64,000 nt of DNA from Photobacterium alginatilyticum (GTDB taxonomy: Bacteria; Pseudomonadota; Gammaproteobacteria; Enterobacterales; Vibrionaceae). Shown in pieces: positions 45,841 through 54,371 of this stretch (positions within the stretch are counted from its first letter, which is position 1; each line of letters opens with the position of its first letter). Position numbers and translations under genes: made by a program. The stretch is taken from the NCBI RefSeq assembly GCF_009910675.1, contig NZ_RSEJ01000003.1, positions 124,001 to 188,000 of the forward strand, read 5' to 3'. Under the pieces are notes generated by a model. That model was not told the origin of the DNA and did not search any database. It saw nothing but the letters and a program-made list of their open reading frames with translations.

Positions 45841-46224
45841 CTATCGTGACTCAAATACGGCTTTTGCGGAAGATATAGCATTCATTGCAGCGGGTATACC
45901 TGCGTATACTCCGACTTGCAAGACAATTTCGATAATCTCTTCACGAGTAACACCTGTATTTAACGCTCCCCGCATATGAAATTCGAGTTGGCCTGATGCC
46001 TTTCCCATTGCGGCAAGCATTGCTACGGTAAGCATCTCCCTTGTTTTTAAGTCTATACCTGGCCGCGAAAGCACATCGGTAAATGCGAAGCCTAAAGCAA
46101 TCTCAACCATATCAGGGTGAAAAGCATCAAGATTTTTTGCTACCCGCTCAGGAGCACCAGGCTCTATTTTTTCCAGAAGACTTAATGCCTGTATTCGTCG
46201 CTGAGATTGCTGGTAATCACTCAT
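45841..46224 (-). CDS. Carboxymuconolactone decarboxylase family protein
   Basis: 127 aa, the normal CMD single-domain length. [52 protein letters not shown] is the family core, with the His in EFHMRGA. It lacks the CxxC of AhpD-type peroxidase members, so a gamma-carboxymuconolactone-decarboxylase-like or unknown role is more likely. It overlaps the aldo/keto reductase gene by 8 bases and so is cotranslated with it. Confidence 0.88.
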   Translation of the reverse strand: MSDYQQSQRRIQALSLLEKIEPGAPERVAKNLDAFHPDMVEIALGFAFTDVLSRPGIDLKTREMLTVAMLAAMGKASGQLEFHMRGALNTGVTREEIIEIVLQVGVYAGIPAAMNAISSAKAVFESR

Positions 46225-47203
46225 ACATTAACCCCTTTATTCCCTCTGCAGTGTATCTATCACCAACTATCGCTATTTCATTAGTCACATTTTCCAATAG
46301 CTGTTGCTCTTCTGAAGTTAATGTAATGCTGGCAGCAGCGGAGTTTTCGGTTAGGTATTTTTCTCTTTTGGTTCCTGGTATAGGAACGATATTGCTGCCT
46401 TTCGACAGTAGCCATGCCAGTGATAGCTGGGCTGGAGTACAACCTTTTTGATTGGCTACTTTGGCAACAGCATCTGCGATGAGTAAATTTTGACCTATAG
46501 CGTCTTCCGAAAACCTAGGTAAGTTTCTTCTGAAGTCACCTTCCGGAAAATCTGTGTGTTTCTGATATCGCCCAGTTAAAAAACCGCGCCCCAACGGTGA
46601 ATAAGGAACAAAGCCTATTCCCAGTTCCTTACAAACAGGGAGTATTTCCAACTCTACGTCACGTGTCCATAAAGAGTATTCGGTTTGTAATGCCGTGATT
46701 GGATGAATAGCATGAGCCTTGCGTAACGTTTCAGCGTTAACCTCACAGAGACCAATTCGCGCAATTTTGCCTTCCTCAATTAGCTTAGTTAAGCCAAGCA
46801 TTGTTTCTTCAATCGGCTGACTATCATCCAGACGGTGAACATAAAATAGGTCGATTTGTTCAACGCCTAGCCTTTGTAAGGATGATTCACACGCCTGTCG
46901 TGCGTACTCAGGGGTATTGTTAATGATACGTTTATATTCCCCCGGCTTTCTTACAATCCCAAACTTTGTAGCAACTTTAATTTTCGTATTATGAGAAGCA
47001 ATGAAACGACCCAATAATGCCTCATTGTGATGGAGTCCATATGTATCTGCCGTATCAAAAAAATTGATACCTAAATCAATAGCTTTTTCTAATACTCTTA
47101 GTGATTCTCTGTCGTCACTAGAACCATAAAATTCACTCATACCCATACAACCAAGCCCTATCGTCGAAACGATAAGGTCAGTGCCGAGGGTTCGCATATC
47201 CAT
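46217..47203 (-). CDS. Aldo/keto reductase
   Basis: 328 aa (beta/alpha)8 barrel. The catalytic tetrad can be placed: D50-like Asp in [11 protein letters not shown] with the Tyr of that motif, Lys in IKVATKFG and His in [13 protein letters not shown]-binding IVPIPGTKR stands near the C-terminus. [13 protein letters not shown] and the [10 protein letters not shown] start put it in the AKR group of YakC/AKR13-type reductases. Reduces aldehydes or ketones; the substrate is unknown. Divergent from a LysR gene that likely controls it. Confidence 0.93.
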   Translation of the reverse strand: MDMRTLGTDLIVSTIGLGCMGMSEFYGSSDDRESLRVLEKAIDLGINFFDTADTYGLHHNEALLGRFIASHNTKIKVATKFGIVRKPGEYKRIINNTPEYARQACESSLQRLGVEQIDLFYVHRLDDSQPIEETMLGLTKLIEEGKIARIGLCEVNAETLRKAHAIHPITALQTEYSLWTRDVELEILPVCKELGIGFVPYSPLGRGFLTGRYQKHTDFPEGDFRRNLPRFSEDAIGQNLLIADAVAKVANQKGCTPAQLSLAWLLSKGSNIVPIPGTKREKYLTENSAAASITLTSEEQQLLENVTNEIAIVGDRYTAEGIKGLMYE

Positions 47204-47250
47204 AATCTTTCTCCTTGAACAGCTTTAAGCTAGTGTGGCACTATTCGAAT

Positions 47251-48195
47251 ATGAAAAATATAGAAGCAAGTGGAAATGAGTTTTTCAGTTCTGAAAAACA
47301 CTCGGAGTGGGTCTGGGATGATACCCGTTCGTTTCTTGCTGTAGCTCGTACAGGTACGTTGAGTGGCGCAGCGTCAGAACTCAAAATAAGCATCGCTACG
47401 TTATCGAGGCGCATTGAACGTTTGGAGAGTGCTCTAAAACTACCACTTTTTATTCGTCACCAGTCGGGTTACCAATTAACCGCAGAAGGCTCTGCTCTTT
47501 TAGAAAAAGCAGAGGCTATAGAGACTGCAGCTAGAAACTTTAGTTCTCAGGTTGCAACTCATACTACAATGGCGGGAAGGGTGAGGTTTGCTACAGCAGA
47601 GAACTTAGCAAATGCTATCATCTTACCTGCTCTACCTGAGTTCTATCGTAAATATCCCCAAATTATTATTGAGCTAGTTACTGATACTTCAACCGTTAAT
47701 CTACATAGTAGAGAAGCCGATTTAGCTCTTAGAATGGTGAGGCCGACAAGTGGGAATGTTATGCTAAGAAAGCTGGGAAAGCTGGGATACGGTTTGTATG
47801 CAAGCAAAGGCTATTTATCAAAACGCCAATCTGAAGTTGACTCAAATATCCACAGCGGTGACTTATTTATTGGCTGGGATGAAAGAAAGTCACATTTAAT
47901 TACAGCGCAGTGGCTTAATAAAGCCTTAAAGGGTAGTAGCCCTATACTGACAACGACTTCTCTTTTAGGTCAAATCGAAGCTGCTAAGGCAGGACTCGGT
48001 ATTGCTGTTTTACCGCATTTTTTAGCTTTAGAATCGGGCTTAGTGTGTGTTGAAGCTGATATAGGTCTTGATCAATCTATTTACTTGGCCATTCAAGCCG
48101 ATATGGCTCACTCTCCCCGGATTAGAGTCTTTGCCGACTTTATAGTTGACCTTGTTGAACAAAACAGACATAAGTTGAGTGGCAATAACGAATAG
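47251..48195 (+). CDS. LysR family transcriptional regulator
   Basis: 314 aa from the ATG at 47251; an upstream in-frame TTG at 47215 has no ribosome-binding site. HTH: TRSFLAVARTGTLSGAASELKISIATLSRRIERLE. The effector-binding domain follows. Only 47 bases separate it from the divergent aldo/keto reductase gene, so operator and both promoters must overlap. Probably a local regulator of the AKR/CMD operon. Confidence 0.88.
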   Translation: MKNIEASGNEFFSSEKHSEWVWDDTRSFLAVARTGTLSGAASELKISIATLSRRIERLESALKLPLFIRHQSGYQLTAEGSALLEKAEAIETAARNFSSQVATHTTMAGRVRFATAENLANAIILPALPEFYRKYPQIIIELVTDTSTVNLHSREADLALRMVRPTSGNVMLRKLGKLGYGLYASKGYLSKRQSEVDSNIHSGDLFIGWDERKSHLITAQWLNKALKGSSPILTTTSLLGQIEAAKAGLGIAVLPHFLALESGLVCVEADIGLDQSIYLAIQADMAHSPRIRVFADFIVDLVEQNRHKLSGNNE

Positions 48196-48253
48196 GTAGC
48201 TCTTCAGTAGAATAGAGATTCTATACTAGAACCAAGCTATCAAGTAGACTAAT

Positions 48254-48267
48254 GCGTTGCGCAACGC
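48254..48267. other. 14-bp perfect palindrome
   Basis: GCGTTGCGCAACGC, in the gap between the LysR gene and repeat copy 2. It could be a protein-binding site or a recombination end; there is no T-run, so it is not a terminator. Confidence 0.4.
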
Positions 48268-48372
48268 TCATTTCGGCCCCAAAAATTTCAGTTTCGGTAC
48301 CTCGTATAGTGGTGTCTTTGTAGTATTTGAGATAAGAAAAGTTATCCGAAGCGCCCAAATTAGAGTATTAAA

Positions 48373-48792
48373 TCTAACGCATTTCTATCCAATAACGAGT
48401 TAGCTGACGCTGAATGTGATTCTGTCGTATGTTCAGCCCACAAAGCTAAACCTATCAGACTGCTTTTGACTCAATATAAATAAAAAAAACCAGCCAATGG
48501 TACTTGGCTGGGATTACTAGTTGTTTTGGTTGAACTCGTTCAAACCTGTCCGCTTAGGTTGCTTAACCAACCTTGAAGTAACTGACTTCTTCTTTTAGCT
48601 CTGTGGTGAGCTGATTCAATGAGTTGACCGCTTTCTCGTTGCTTTGGCAACTTCTCGGATACTGGTTAATGAATCTGATGCTAGTTGCTCGTACTGGCAA
48701 GCCAGCCTAACTTTCGTAGTCGCCAGCGTTACTCGTGTTTCCGTCATTGACGATGACTAGCCACATTATCAGTTCAAAGCCTTTACTGAGCA
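48373..48792. repeat. Diverged direct repeat, copy 2
   Basis: Counterpart of 44947-45371, same orientation. The right end merges into the 3-prime part of the small membrane-protein gene at 48707-48958, which is intact here and only a fragment in copy 1. This indicates that copy 2 is nearer to the ancestral arrangement. It includes the hairpin CCAGCCAA - TGGTAC - TTGGCTGG (48490-48511), the terminator of the chemoreceptor remnant on the minus strand. Confidence 0.78.
48563..48705 (-). pseudogene. Methyl-accepting chemotaxis protein, 3-prime remnant (copy 2)
   Basis: Minus-strand translation shows TSIREVA and, in a shifted frame, QSNEKAVNSLNQLTTELKEEVSYFKVG before the stop. It carries the same frameshift after the GTTGCC segment as copy 1. 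The rest of the receptor gene is missing; the sequence upstream is the small membrane-protein gene. Confidence 0.75.
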
Positions 48793-48958
48793 TAACGTGA
48801 AATCCAGCCGGCACGACAAAGAAGGTCATAAAACATAAGACTTCACTTTGTTTGGACAGAGGCTCTGTGATAGTTGTTATCACTTTGATGGAAAGAAAAC
48901 TGGTAAGGCCAAATACGAAAACGTTTCGTAGAAATGATTGTAGAAATGATCTGTACAT
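48707..48958 (-). CDS. Small membrane protein downstream of DUF6404 gene
   Basis: 83 aa beginning one base after the DUF6404 stop. Hydrophobic segments lie near residues 11-27 (NVFVFGLTSFLSIKVIT) and 42-60 (CFMTFFVVPAGFHVMLSKGF), followed by ELIMWLVIVNDGNTS. The last 28 codons lie inside repeat copy 2, and a matching fragment stands in copy 1. Unknown function; it may itself be a fusion formed at the repeat boundary. Confidence 0.45.
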   Translation of the reverse strand: MYRSFLQSFLRNVFVFGLTSFLSIKVITTITEPLSKQSEVLCFMTFFVVPAGFHVMLSKGFELIMWLVIVNDGNTSNAGDYES

Positions 48959-48959
48959 T

Positions 48960-49307
48960 TTAGATCTCGTCCCATCTCGTCAACTTACATTGTTTAAATT
49001 TCCAGCTGTAATACCAAGCCGTTGTCAGTCCGTACAGCAGGCCTCCCACCAGAGCTGTAATTGTGGTTTCCGTTAGTGATTTCCCGCTTGCTTGCCAACC
49101 AAAAAAGTACATCAGTACTCCCCACACCGGTGTGAAAAATACAAATGAAGTGAAAAAATTTGATTGGAAGTTTCGATAGTAAGGAGGAGGAGATTCAACG
49201 CCTAGCTTTCTTAAAACCCGGAATAACGGAGAATTAAAGTTTGATTTCCAGATGCCCGCTTGCTCCAACTCTTTATGTGCTGCTATAAGCTTACCGTGAT
49301 AAGACAT
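48960..49307 (-). CDS. DUF6404 family membrane protein
   Basis: 115 aa. The start (MSYHGKLIAAHKELEQAGIWKSN) and the LRKLGVESPPPYYRNF motif followed by two membrane helices (FTSFVFFTPVWGVLMYFFGW; TTITALVGGLLYGLTTAWYYSWKF) are those of the DUF6404 family, common in vibrios. Function unknown. Confidence 0.8.
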   Translation of the reverse strand: MSYHGKLIAAHKELEQAGIWKSNFNSPLFRVLRKLGVESPPPYYRNFQSNFFTSFVFFTPVWGVLMYFFGWQASGKSLTETTITALVGGLLYGLTTAWYYSWKFKQCKLTRWDEI

Positions 49308-49459
49308 TGAATCACCTGATGTATATTAGTATTGATAATGATTGGGTAAATATGTATGACAAAACATATCCCATCTCATCCTCAACAGTTTATGAGCTCA
49401 GTCACAAGTTTTTGATGCGGCATATGCCTGTGTGGGATATGTGGTGGATATAGTTACCT

Positions 49460-50494
49460 TTATTCAAGGCTCTTCATCCAGCGGATCACTTCGGCAACAG
49501 GTTCAAATAAGTGGGACGGGATCGATTCGTACAGTTCAGCCTCGGCATGAAGGGTGCGGGCAAGGGGAATGTTTTCCAGTACCGGGATACCTTGTTTTTC
49601 GGCCAACTTTCTGAGTTTTCTTGCCTGAACGCCACGATATTTAAGAGATACGGCGGGGATTTTACAGTCTTGGTCGTCGTACCACAGGCCGACGACCAGG
49701 TGGGTTGGGTTGGCTACCACGACCGATGTTTTCTTTAACTGCTTGGGCATTGTGTTGGCCTGTAGCTCGCGATGAAACTCTTTGCGTTTGCCTTTAATCT
49801 CCGGATTTCCTTCGCTGTCTTTGTATTCCCGTTTCACCTCGTCTTTGCTCATTTTAAGTTCTTTTTCGTGGTTGTAGCGCTGGTAGAGCAGATCCAGCAT
49901 AGCGATCAAAATTAACGGTGTTATCACGAACAGGCACAGCAACAGAAATAGCTGCCCGGCAACAGGGAGCAATGCCTGAATCGGGTTGTAGGGCAGCAGC
50001 AATATATCCCGGAGATGAAAGCGCAGTACTAATGTCACCATGAGCCCGAGGATCAAGATTTTCAGCAGAGATATGACAAATTCGACGACATTCTTGACCG
50101 AAAAAATTCGTTTTGCCCCAGATGCGGGATTGAGCTTGTTCAGGTCGATCTTTAGGGCTTCCGGGGCAAATACGGGGCCGAACTGGCCGATATTGGCAAT
50201 GATCCCGACAACGGCAATTGCTATTAGAAAGGGGGCGAGTAACTCGAAGATCAAGGTAAAAGTGTGTTCAAGAGCGATCTCGGCAGCTTTATTGAATGGC
50301 AGATCCAGCAGGTGGGTAGGAAGTGTGAACAAGGCCTTGAGCTTGCCCATGATCCTGCCATGGTCAATGACCAGCCACATCATAGTGACCAGCATGATTG
50401 CCAGCGATGGAATTTCCTTGCTCTTGGCAACCTGTCCTTTCTTTCGGGCGTCGCGAATTTTTTTGGGAGTCGGTTTCTCTGTTTTTTCACTCAT
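49460..50494 (-). CDS. sctU: Export apparatus switch protein SctU
   Basis: 344 aa: an N-terminal EKTEKPTPKKIRDARKKGQVAKS signature, four membrane helices (about 30-210) and a cytoplasmic autoprotease domain with the intact cleavage motif NPTH (VVVANPTHLVVGL). It switches substrate class from needle to translocators after self-cleavage. Last gene of the minus-strand sctN-U operon; overlaps sctT by 4 bases. Confidence 0.97.
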   Translation of the reverse strand: MSEKTEKPTPKKIRDARKKGQVAKSKEIPSLAIMLVTMMWLVIDHGRIMGKLKALFTLPTHLLDLPFNKAAEIALEHTFTLIFELLAPFLIAIAVVGIIANIGQFGPVFAPEALKIDLNKLNPASGAKRIFSVKNVVEFVISLLKILILGLMVTLVLRFHLRDILLLPYNPIQALLPVAGQLFLLLCLFVITPLILIAMLDLLYQRYNHEKELKMSKDEVKREYKDSEGNPEIKGKRKEFHRELQANTMPKQLKKTSVVVANPTHLVVGLWYDDQDCKIPAVSLKYRGVQARKLRKLAEKQGIPVLENIPLARTLHAEAELYESIPSHLFEPVAEVIRWMKSLE

Positions 50495-51276
50495 GGTAGC
50501 CAGGCCTTAAGTTGCTCAGTAAGCAGGAAGATATCGGCCAGTTCGAGCAAGAAGGCATCAAAAAACAGGCTGATGTAGAGCAGCAGAACCAGCAGGGCAA
50601 TCCCGCTTTTGATTGGCATCGCAAGAAAGAAGACATTCATTTGTGGTGTGAACCGGTTCATTAGGCCAAGGCCGAACTCACTCAGGAACATAGTGATGAC
50701 AGCCGGTGCGGCCAATCGCCAGGTGATATTCATTAGCTCTGAGAAACTCTCGAAAACCAGTGTGACAGAGTGAAAAACCAGCTGTGGCGGGAAGTCGGTC
50801 ATGGGCCAGAGCAGAAAGGTTTTGTAAAAAGCGCTGAGCCACAATAAGACACTGCCAGTGATGAAAAACAAACTGGTACCGGCATGGTTGAAAAGGATAC
50901 CCAGCGGTGAGGTTTGGTCCCCCGAAAGCGGGTTAAGGGTGCTGGCCATCGAGGCGCCTCGTTGGTTGTCGATAACAAAGCCGGCACTTTCAATGGCCCA
51001 AAACGGTATCGCACTGATAAACCCGATAAAGAGGCCAATAATGGCTTCTTTGGCGATGAGTCCGATCAATATGGTGCCTGATTGTACCTCGTCAAGATGG
51101 GGGATCACGCTTGGCAGCAGCGGGAGGGCAAGTGCTGCGGCAATACTGTTACGTATAACGGCCCCACCGAGCAGTTGTTTGGCAAAGCCGGGTATTAGGA
51201 TCAGGGCAACAAAGAAACGTGGCAGGCAGAGGCTGAAAGCCAGGATCAGATCGGAGAGTCCATTCATAGCCGACAA
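50491..51276 (-). CDS. sctT: Export apparatus protein SctT
   Basis: 261 aa with six to eight hydrophobic helices; SLCLPRFFVALILIPGF start, GFVIDNQRGASMASTLNPLSGDQTSPLG loop and a typical C-terminal membrane helix (GIALLVLLLYISLFFDAFL). It caps the SctR5S4T1 export gate in the inner membrane. Three bases from sctS, overlaps sctU. Confidence 0.96.
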   Translation of the reverse strand: MSAMNGLSDLILAFSLCLPRFFVALILIPGFAKQLLGGAVIRNSIAAALALPLLPSVIPHLDEVQSGTILIGLIAKEAIIGLFIGFISAIPFWAIESAGFVIDNQRGASMASTLNPLSGDQTSPLGILFNHAGTSLFFITGSVLLWLSAFYKTFLLWPMTDFPPQLVFHSVTLVFESFSELMNITWRLAAPAVITMFLSEFGLGLMNRFTPQMNVFFLAMPIKSGIALLVLLLYISLFFDAFLLELADIFLLTEQLKAWLP

Positions 51277-51279
51277 TCC

Positions 51280-51546
51280 CTAGAGCACATCAGGAAGGGA
51301 GTCAAAGAGATGGAGGCTGTACTGATAGAGCTGTCCGCCGAGCCAGTGTGCCGTGAAGAACAACACCATGATCACTGCGATCAACTTGATCACAAACGAC
51401 AGCGTCTGTTCCTGTACCTGAGTCAGCGCCTGAAGGAGGGCGACCAAGGTGCCCACTAATGCGGCTGCCACAATAGGAGGCAGTGAGAGCAGCAATACCA
51501 GCTGAATAGCCTGCGCCGTCATTGCAACTAATTCAGCTTGTCCCAT
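51280..51546 (-). CDS. sctS: Export apparatus protein SctS
   Basis: 88 aa, two membrane helices (AIQLVLLLSLPPIVAAALVG; LSFVIKLIAVIMVLFFTAHW) joined by the conserved QALTQVQEQTL hairpin. Normal size for the family. It lies 24 bases after sctR. Confidence 0.97.
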   Translation of the reverse strand: MGQAELVAMTAQAIQLVLLLSLPPIVAAALVGTLVALLQALTQVQEQTLSFVIKLIAVIMVLFFTAHWLGGQLYQYSLHLFDSLPDVL

Positions 51547-51570
51547 GTTTTTCTCCTCGCATGATTAACA

Positions 51571-52227
51571 TCAACTCAACTGATAGCTCAAAACAATGCC
51601 GTGAGTCAGGCGGGGCCAGCCGTCGAGCAACACAAACAGCAGTAGCTTAAAGGGTAGCGAGATGGTCATCGGGGAGACCATCATCATGCCCATTGCCAGC
51701 AGGATGTTCGAGACGATTAAATCGATGGCAATAAAAGGCAGATAGAGCAGGAAACCAGCCTTGAAGGCGGCGGTTAGCTCGCCGACGGTATAGGCCGGGA
51801 TCAGCACCAGAAAGTTTTGTTCGGTGATCACATCTTGTTGATTGGCAGGCCACAGCTGCTTGGCGGTATCGGCGAAGAAGCTGACTTCCGACGGACTGAC
51901 TTTATTGAGGAGGAACTGACGGTAGGGCTCGAGTATGGTGCCAATGGCACCTAAGGCCTGTTCGGTATTCTCCCAGTCGACAGTGAGATCTAACGCTTCG
52001 TAATAACACTGGTAGCCGACCGGCGCCATAATGAAGATAGTCAGGATCAGGGCCAGACCGTGCAGGGCCATGTTAGGCGGGACCTGCTGCACCCCCAGCG
52101 CGTTGCGGATCAACGAAAAGATGACAACCAGTTTGACAAAGGAGGTGGCCATCATGGCGATGAACGGAACCAACCCAAGCATTGCCAACCCGGCAATCAG
52201 AGTAAAGGGATCAGGTATATTGAGCAT
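51571..52227 (-). CDS. sctR: Export apparatus protein SctR
   Basis: 218 aa. Signature TSFVKLVVIFSLIRNALGVQ followed by QVPPN; four membrane helices and the acidic-to-hydrophobic C-terminus (MMMVSPMTISLPFKLLLFVLLDGW) are conserved. Core of the export gate. Stands 3 bases after sctQ. Confidence 0.97.
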   Translation of the reverse strand: MLNIPDPFTLIAGLAMLGLVPFIAMMATSFVKLVVIFSLIRNALGVQQVPPNMALHGLALILTIFIMAPVGYQCYYEALDLTVDWENTEQALGAIGTILEPYRQFLLNKVSPSEVSFFADTAKQLWPANQQDVITEQNFLVLIPAYTVGELTAAFKAGFLLYLPFIAIDLIVSNILLAMGMMMVSPMTISLPFKLLLFVLLDGWPRLTHGIVLSYQLS

Positions 52228-52230
52228 CTG

Positions 52231-53331
52231 TCAGCTCCTTGTTGTTCTGGTCAGTGGGTACCATTGGATGAGTTGCAGAGCTAGCTGACCGTTATACTCG
52301 ACGATTTCGCCCTGCCCGCAGCATTGCTTATTGGTGCCTGAAACCAGATATAAATCCACGACGGTATTTGGACGCGAGTGATTGTTATTAAGAGGAGATG
52401 TTTCTCTTGTTTCTGATGTTAAGTGCTCAGCTTGCTTGGCTGTTAACAGCAATGGCGCTGACTCCATGAGCAGCCAGTAGCTGTCTGGCTCCGGGGGGCT
52501 CATTGAGAGATGAGAGAGATCGAGTACTTGTATGTTTGAGCTGCCAGACTGCTCTGACACTAAGTAGCCCTCTGAAACTAAGTACCCCTTGTAATTCCTT
52601 TCGCTGTTGTTCTTATTATTGTCTTCTATGCAAATAAGTGGCTGCGGGTAGAAGTACACTCCTTGGCACAATATGGCTCCGGCGTGTAGCTGCTCACACT
52701 CATGCTGTGTGAGCCATTGATATCCGGCCAGCAAGTTGGCCCGAACAGGAGGCTGAGGTTGATCTGCGATTGGTCGAGGCGGCCAACCTGAAAACAGCGC
52801 CGACAACAACGGGTTGGAGCTTACCTCGTCAGGCAAAAAGAAAAACTTCGCGGTGCTCGTTTGTACATTAACCGAAGTGTCTGTATTCAGTAGGGTTGCA
52901 GACAGGCAGAGAAGTGAATCTGTTGTGTGATCGCTGAGAGGCTGGCATGTTTCGACGATGACAGACTGTGGCTCCGATTGGGCTGGGACTGAGGCAGGGT
53001 TAGTAACGGTGGCAGTTGCAGTGGCACTAAACCAAATCTCGCAAGCTTGCTGTACCAGTAACATCTGAAATGCTGTCGGCAAGGCAGTGAACACATCATG
53101 AGTGACGGCGGGCTTGATAAAGCTGAGCAACGCTTGCGGATCGCAATGAATTTCAAAGGCTGCGTTATTGGCTGATCCGCTGACCAACCAGCATGGTGAT
53201 TGCTTTGCTAACGAGAGCTGCCAATGCCATTGGGAGCCACTTGCTGTGATTTCGCTGCGATGGTTTTGGGCATATTGCGCGATCCACTGTTTGAGGTGCT
53301 GTTGGTTATTGCACTGAGATAGCCGACTCAT
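52231..53331 (-). CDS. sctQ: Cytoplasmic ring protein SctQ
   Basis: 366 aa between sctP and sctR. The C-terminal 60 residues (VVDLYLVSGTNKQCCGQGEIVEYNGQLALQLIQWYPL) resemble a shortened SpoA domain. The N-terminal part is divergent, and the middle is Ser/Thr/Asn rich (NNKNNSERNYKGYLVSEGYLVSEQ). An internally initiated C-terminal SctQ is common in the family, but no convincing internal start was seen. Assigned mainly by gene order. Confidence 0.8.
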   Translation of the reverse strand: MSRLSQCNNQQHLKQWIAQYAQNHRSEITASGSQWHWQLSLAKQSPCWLVSGSANNAAFEIHCDPQALLSFIKPAVTHDVFTALPTAFQMLLVQQACEIWFSATATATVTNPASVPAQSEPQSVIVETCQPLSDHTTDSLLCLSATLLNTDTSVNVQTSTAKFFFLPDEVSSNPLLSALFSGWPPRPIADQPQPPVRANLLAGYQWLTQHECEQLHAGAILCQGVYFYPQPLICIEDNNKNNSERNYKGYLVSEGYLVSEQSGSSNIQVLDLSHLSMSPPEPDSYWLLMESAPLLLTAKQAEHLTSETRETSPLNNNHSRPNTVVDLYLVSGTNKQCCGQGEIVEYNGQLALQLIQWYPLTRTTRS

Positions 53332-53993
53332 ACCTGTATTTCCTCAATATTACCTTCTGACGATAGCGAAGAATCATAGGCAGGCGGCTGTTGGTCTAGC
53401 TCTTGGTATCTAATGCTGGTTCTGACATGTTGGAGACTGGGCTTGCGATCCAAATGACGTTTTTCTGCTCGCATTTTGTCGGTGAATGTCGGATCGGCAC
53501 AGTAAATCGTAATATTGACTAGGCCTTGCTCAACGGCTGATTTGACCGTGACTGGTGCCGAGCCAATCGATGTTGTCAAAATCAAATTATCCCGCTGGGC
53601 ACTGAGCCACAGGCGATCAGCCCACTGCCTGATCTGTTGAATACCCTGATTTTCTCTTACCGCTTGATTGGCCGTTAGCGTGGTCTCTGCTTCACTTGGT
53701 GCGTTTACCACTGGCGCTATTGACTGTGGTGTCGTCACGCCTTCCGGACTATTGAGCAGCCGCGAAAAAAGGCCGATATCGGCAGGGTGATTGTCCATTG
53801 CCTCAATCTTTTTATCGCCCCGATTCTCATTATGTTGCTTGGCATCACATTGCTTTTGGTTATATTGCTTTCCCGTTTTTTTGCAGGCTGCTTTTTGATT
53901 AGAGCTCGAAGCCTGCTGAGCGTCGTCGAAAGGGGATCTCGTCGAGGGCGTTGTCTTCCTGCTGGCGTTGCTGGGCAATATCGGCATGTTCAT
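53328..53993 (-). CDS. sctP: Needle-length regulator SctP
   Basis: 221 aa. The first 60 residues are low-complexity (Lys/Gln/Asn/Ser) and the C-terminus (IRQWADRLWLSAQRDNLILTTSIGSAPVTVKSAVEQGLVNITIYCAD) resembles the substrate-switch domain. This fits the ruler protein, though it is short. The first 95 bases overlap the end of sctO in another frame; there is no clear ribosome-binding site, so coupling is likely. Confidence 0.75.
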   Translation of the reverse strand: MNMPILPSNASRKTTPSTRSPFDDAQQASSSNQKAACKKTGKQYNQKQCDAKQHNENRGDKKIEAMDNHPADIGLFSRLLNSPEGVTTPQSIAPVVNAPSEAETTLTANQAVRENQGIQQIRQWADRLWLSAQRDNLILTTSIGSAPVTVKSAVEQGLVNITIYCADPTFTDKMRAEKRHLDRKPSLQHVRTSIRYQELDQQPPAYDSSLSSEGNIEEIQV

Positions 53994-54369
53994 ATAGCTG
54001 TTTGATCTCTTTTGATTTCTCTAGCTTAAATTGTGCTTGTTGGTAATCAGCCCGACGCTGGTCTAACTGTGTTTGTAACCGGGAAATCTGCTGATGCTGT
54101 TCACTTATCTGCTGGGTAAGCGCATTAATATGTTGTTGCTCAATCGCCAGTTGCTGTCGCCAGTTATCAAGGGCATGTTGCGACATCAAGGCTTGTTCGC
54201 TGAACGGGGCAGCGGCCAGTGCCTGATAGCTCTGCAGTACTTGTGATTTCTGTTGCTCAAGTACTGCGAGGTTCGCCTGGGCCTCCGTGAGTTGGGAGAA
54301 CGCTTGGCTAACCAGTAACTTGGCGGCTTGTTTGCGTCGGTCTTTGATATCAACAAGGGTTTGCCACAT
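53899..54369 (-). CDS. sctO: Central stalk protein SctO
   Basis: 156 aa, nearly all coiled coil (ERVxKLL-type start: DIKDRRKQAAKLLVSQAFSQL; HINALTQQISEQHQQISRLQ; TQLDQRRADYQQAQFKLEKS), the antiparallel helix pair of YscO/FliJ. It contacts the SctN hexamer and SctV. Two bases from sctN. Confidence 0.9.
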   Translation of the reverse strand: MWQTLVDIKDRRKQAAKLLVSQAFSQLTEAQANLAVLEQQKSQVLQSYQALAAAPFSEQALMSQHALDNWRQQLAIEQQHINALTQQISEQHQQISRLQTQLDQRRADYQQAQFKLEKSKEIKQLYEHADIAQQRQQEDNALDEIPFRRRSAGFEL

Positions 54370-54371
54370 GG

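Noticed and set aside
39825..49400. Mobile element with transposase or integrase
   Set aside because: No transposase, integrase, inverted terminal repeats or attC-like ends were seen, only diverged direct repeats.
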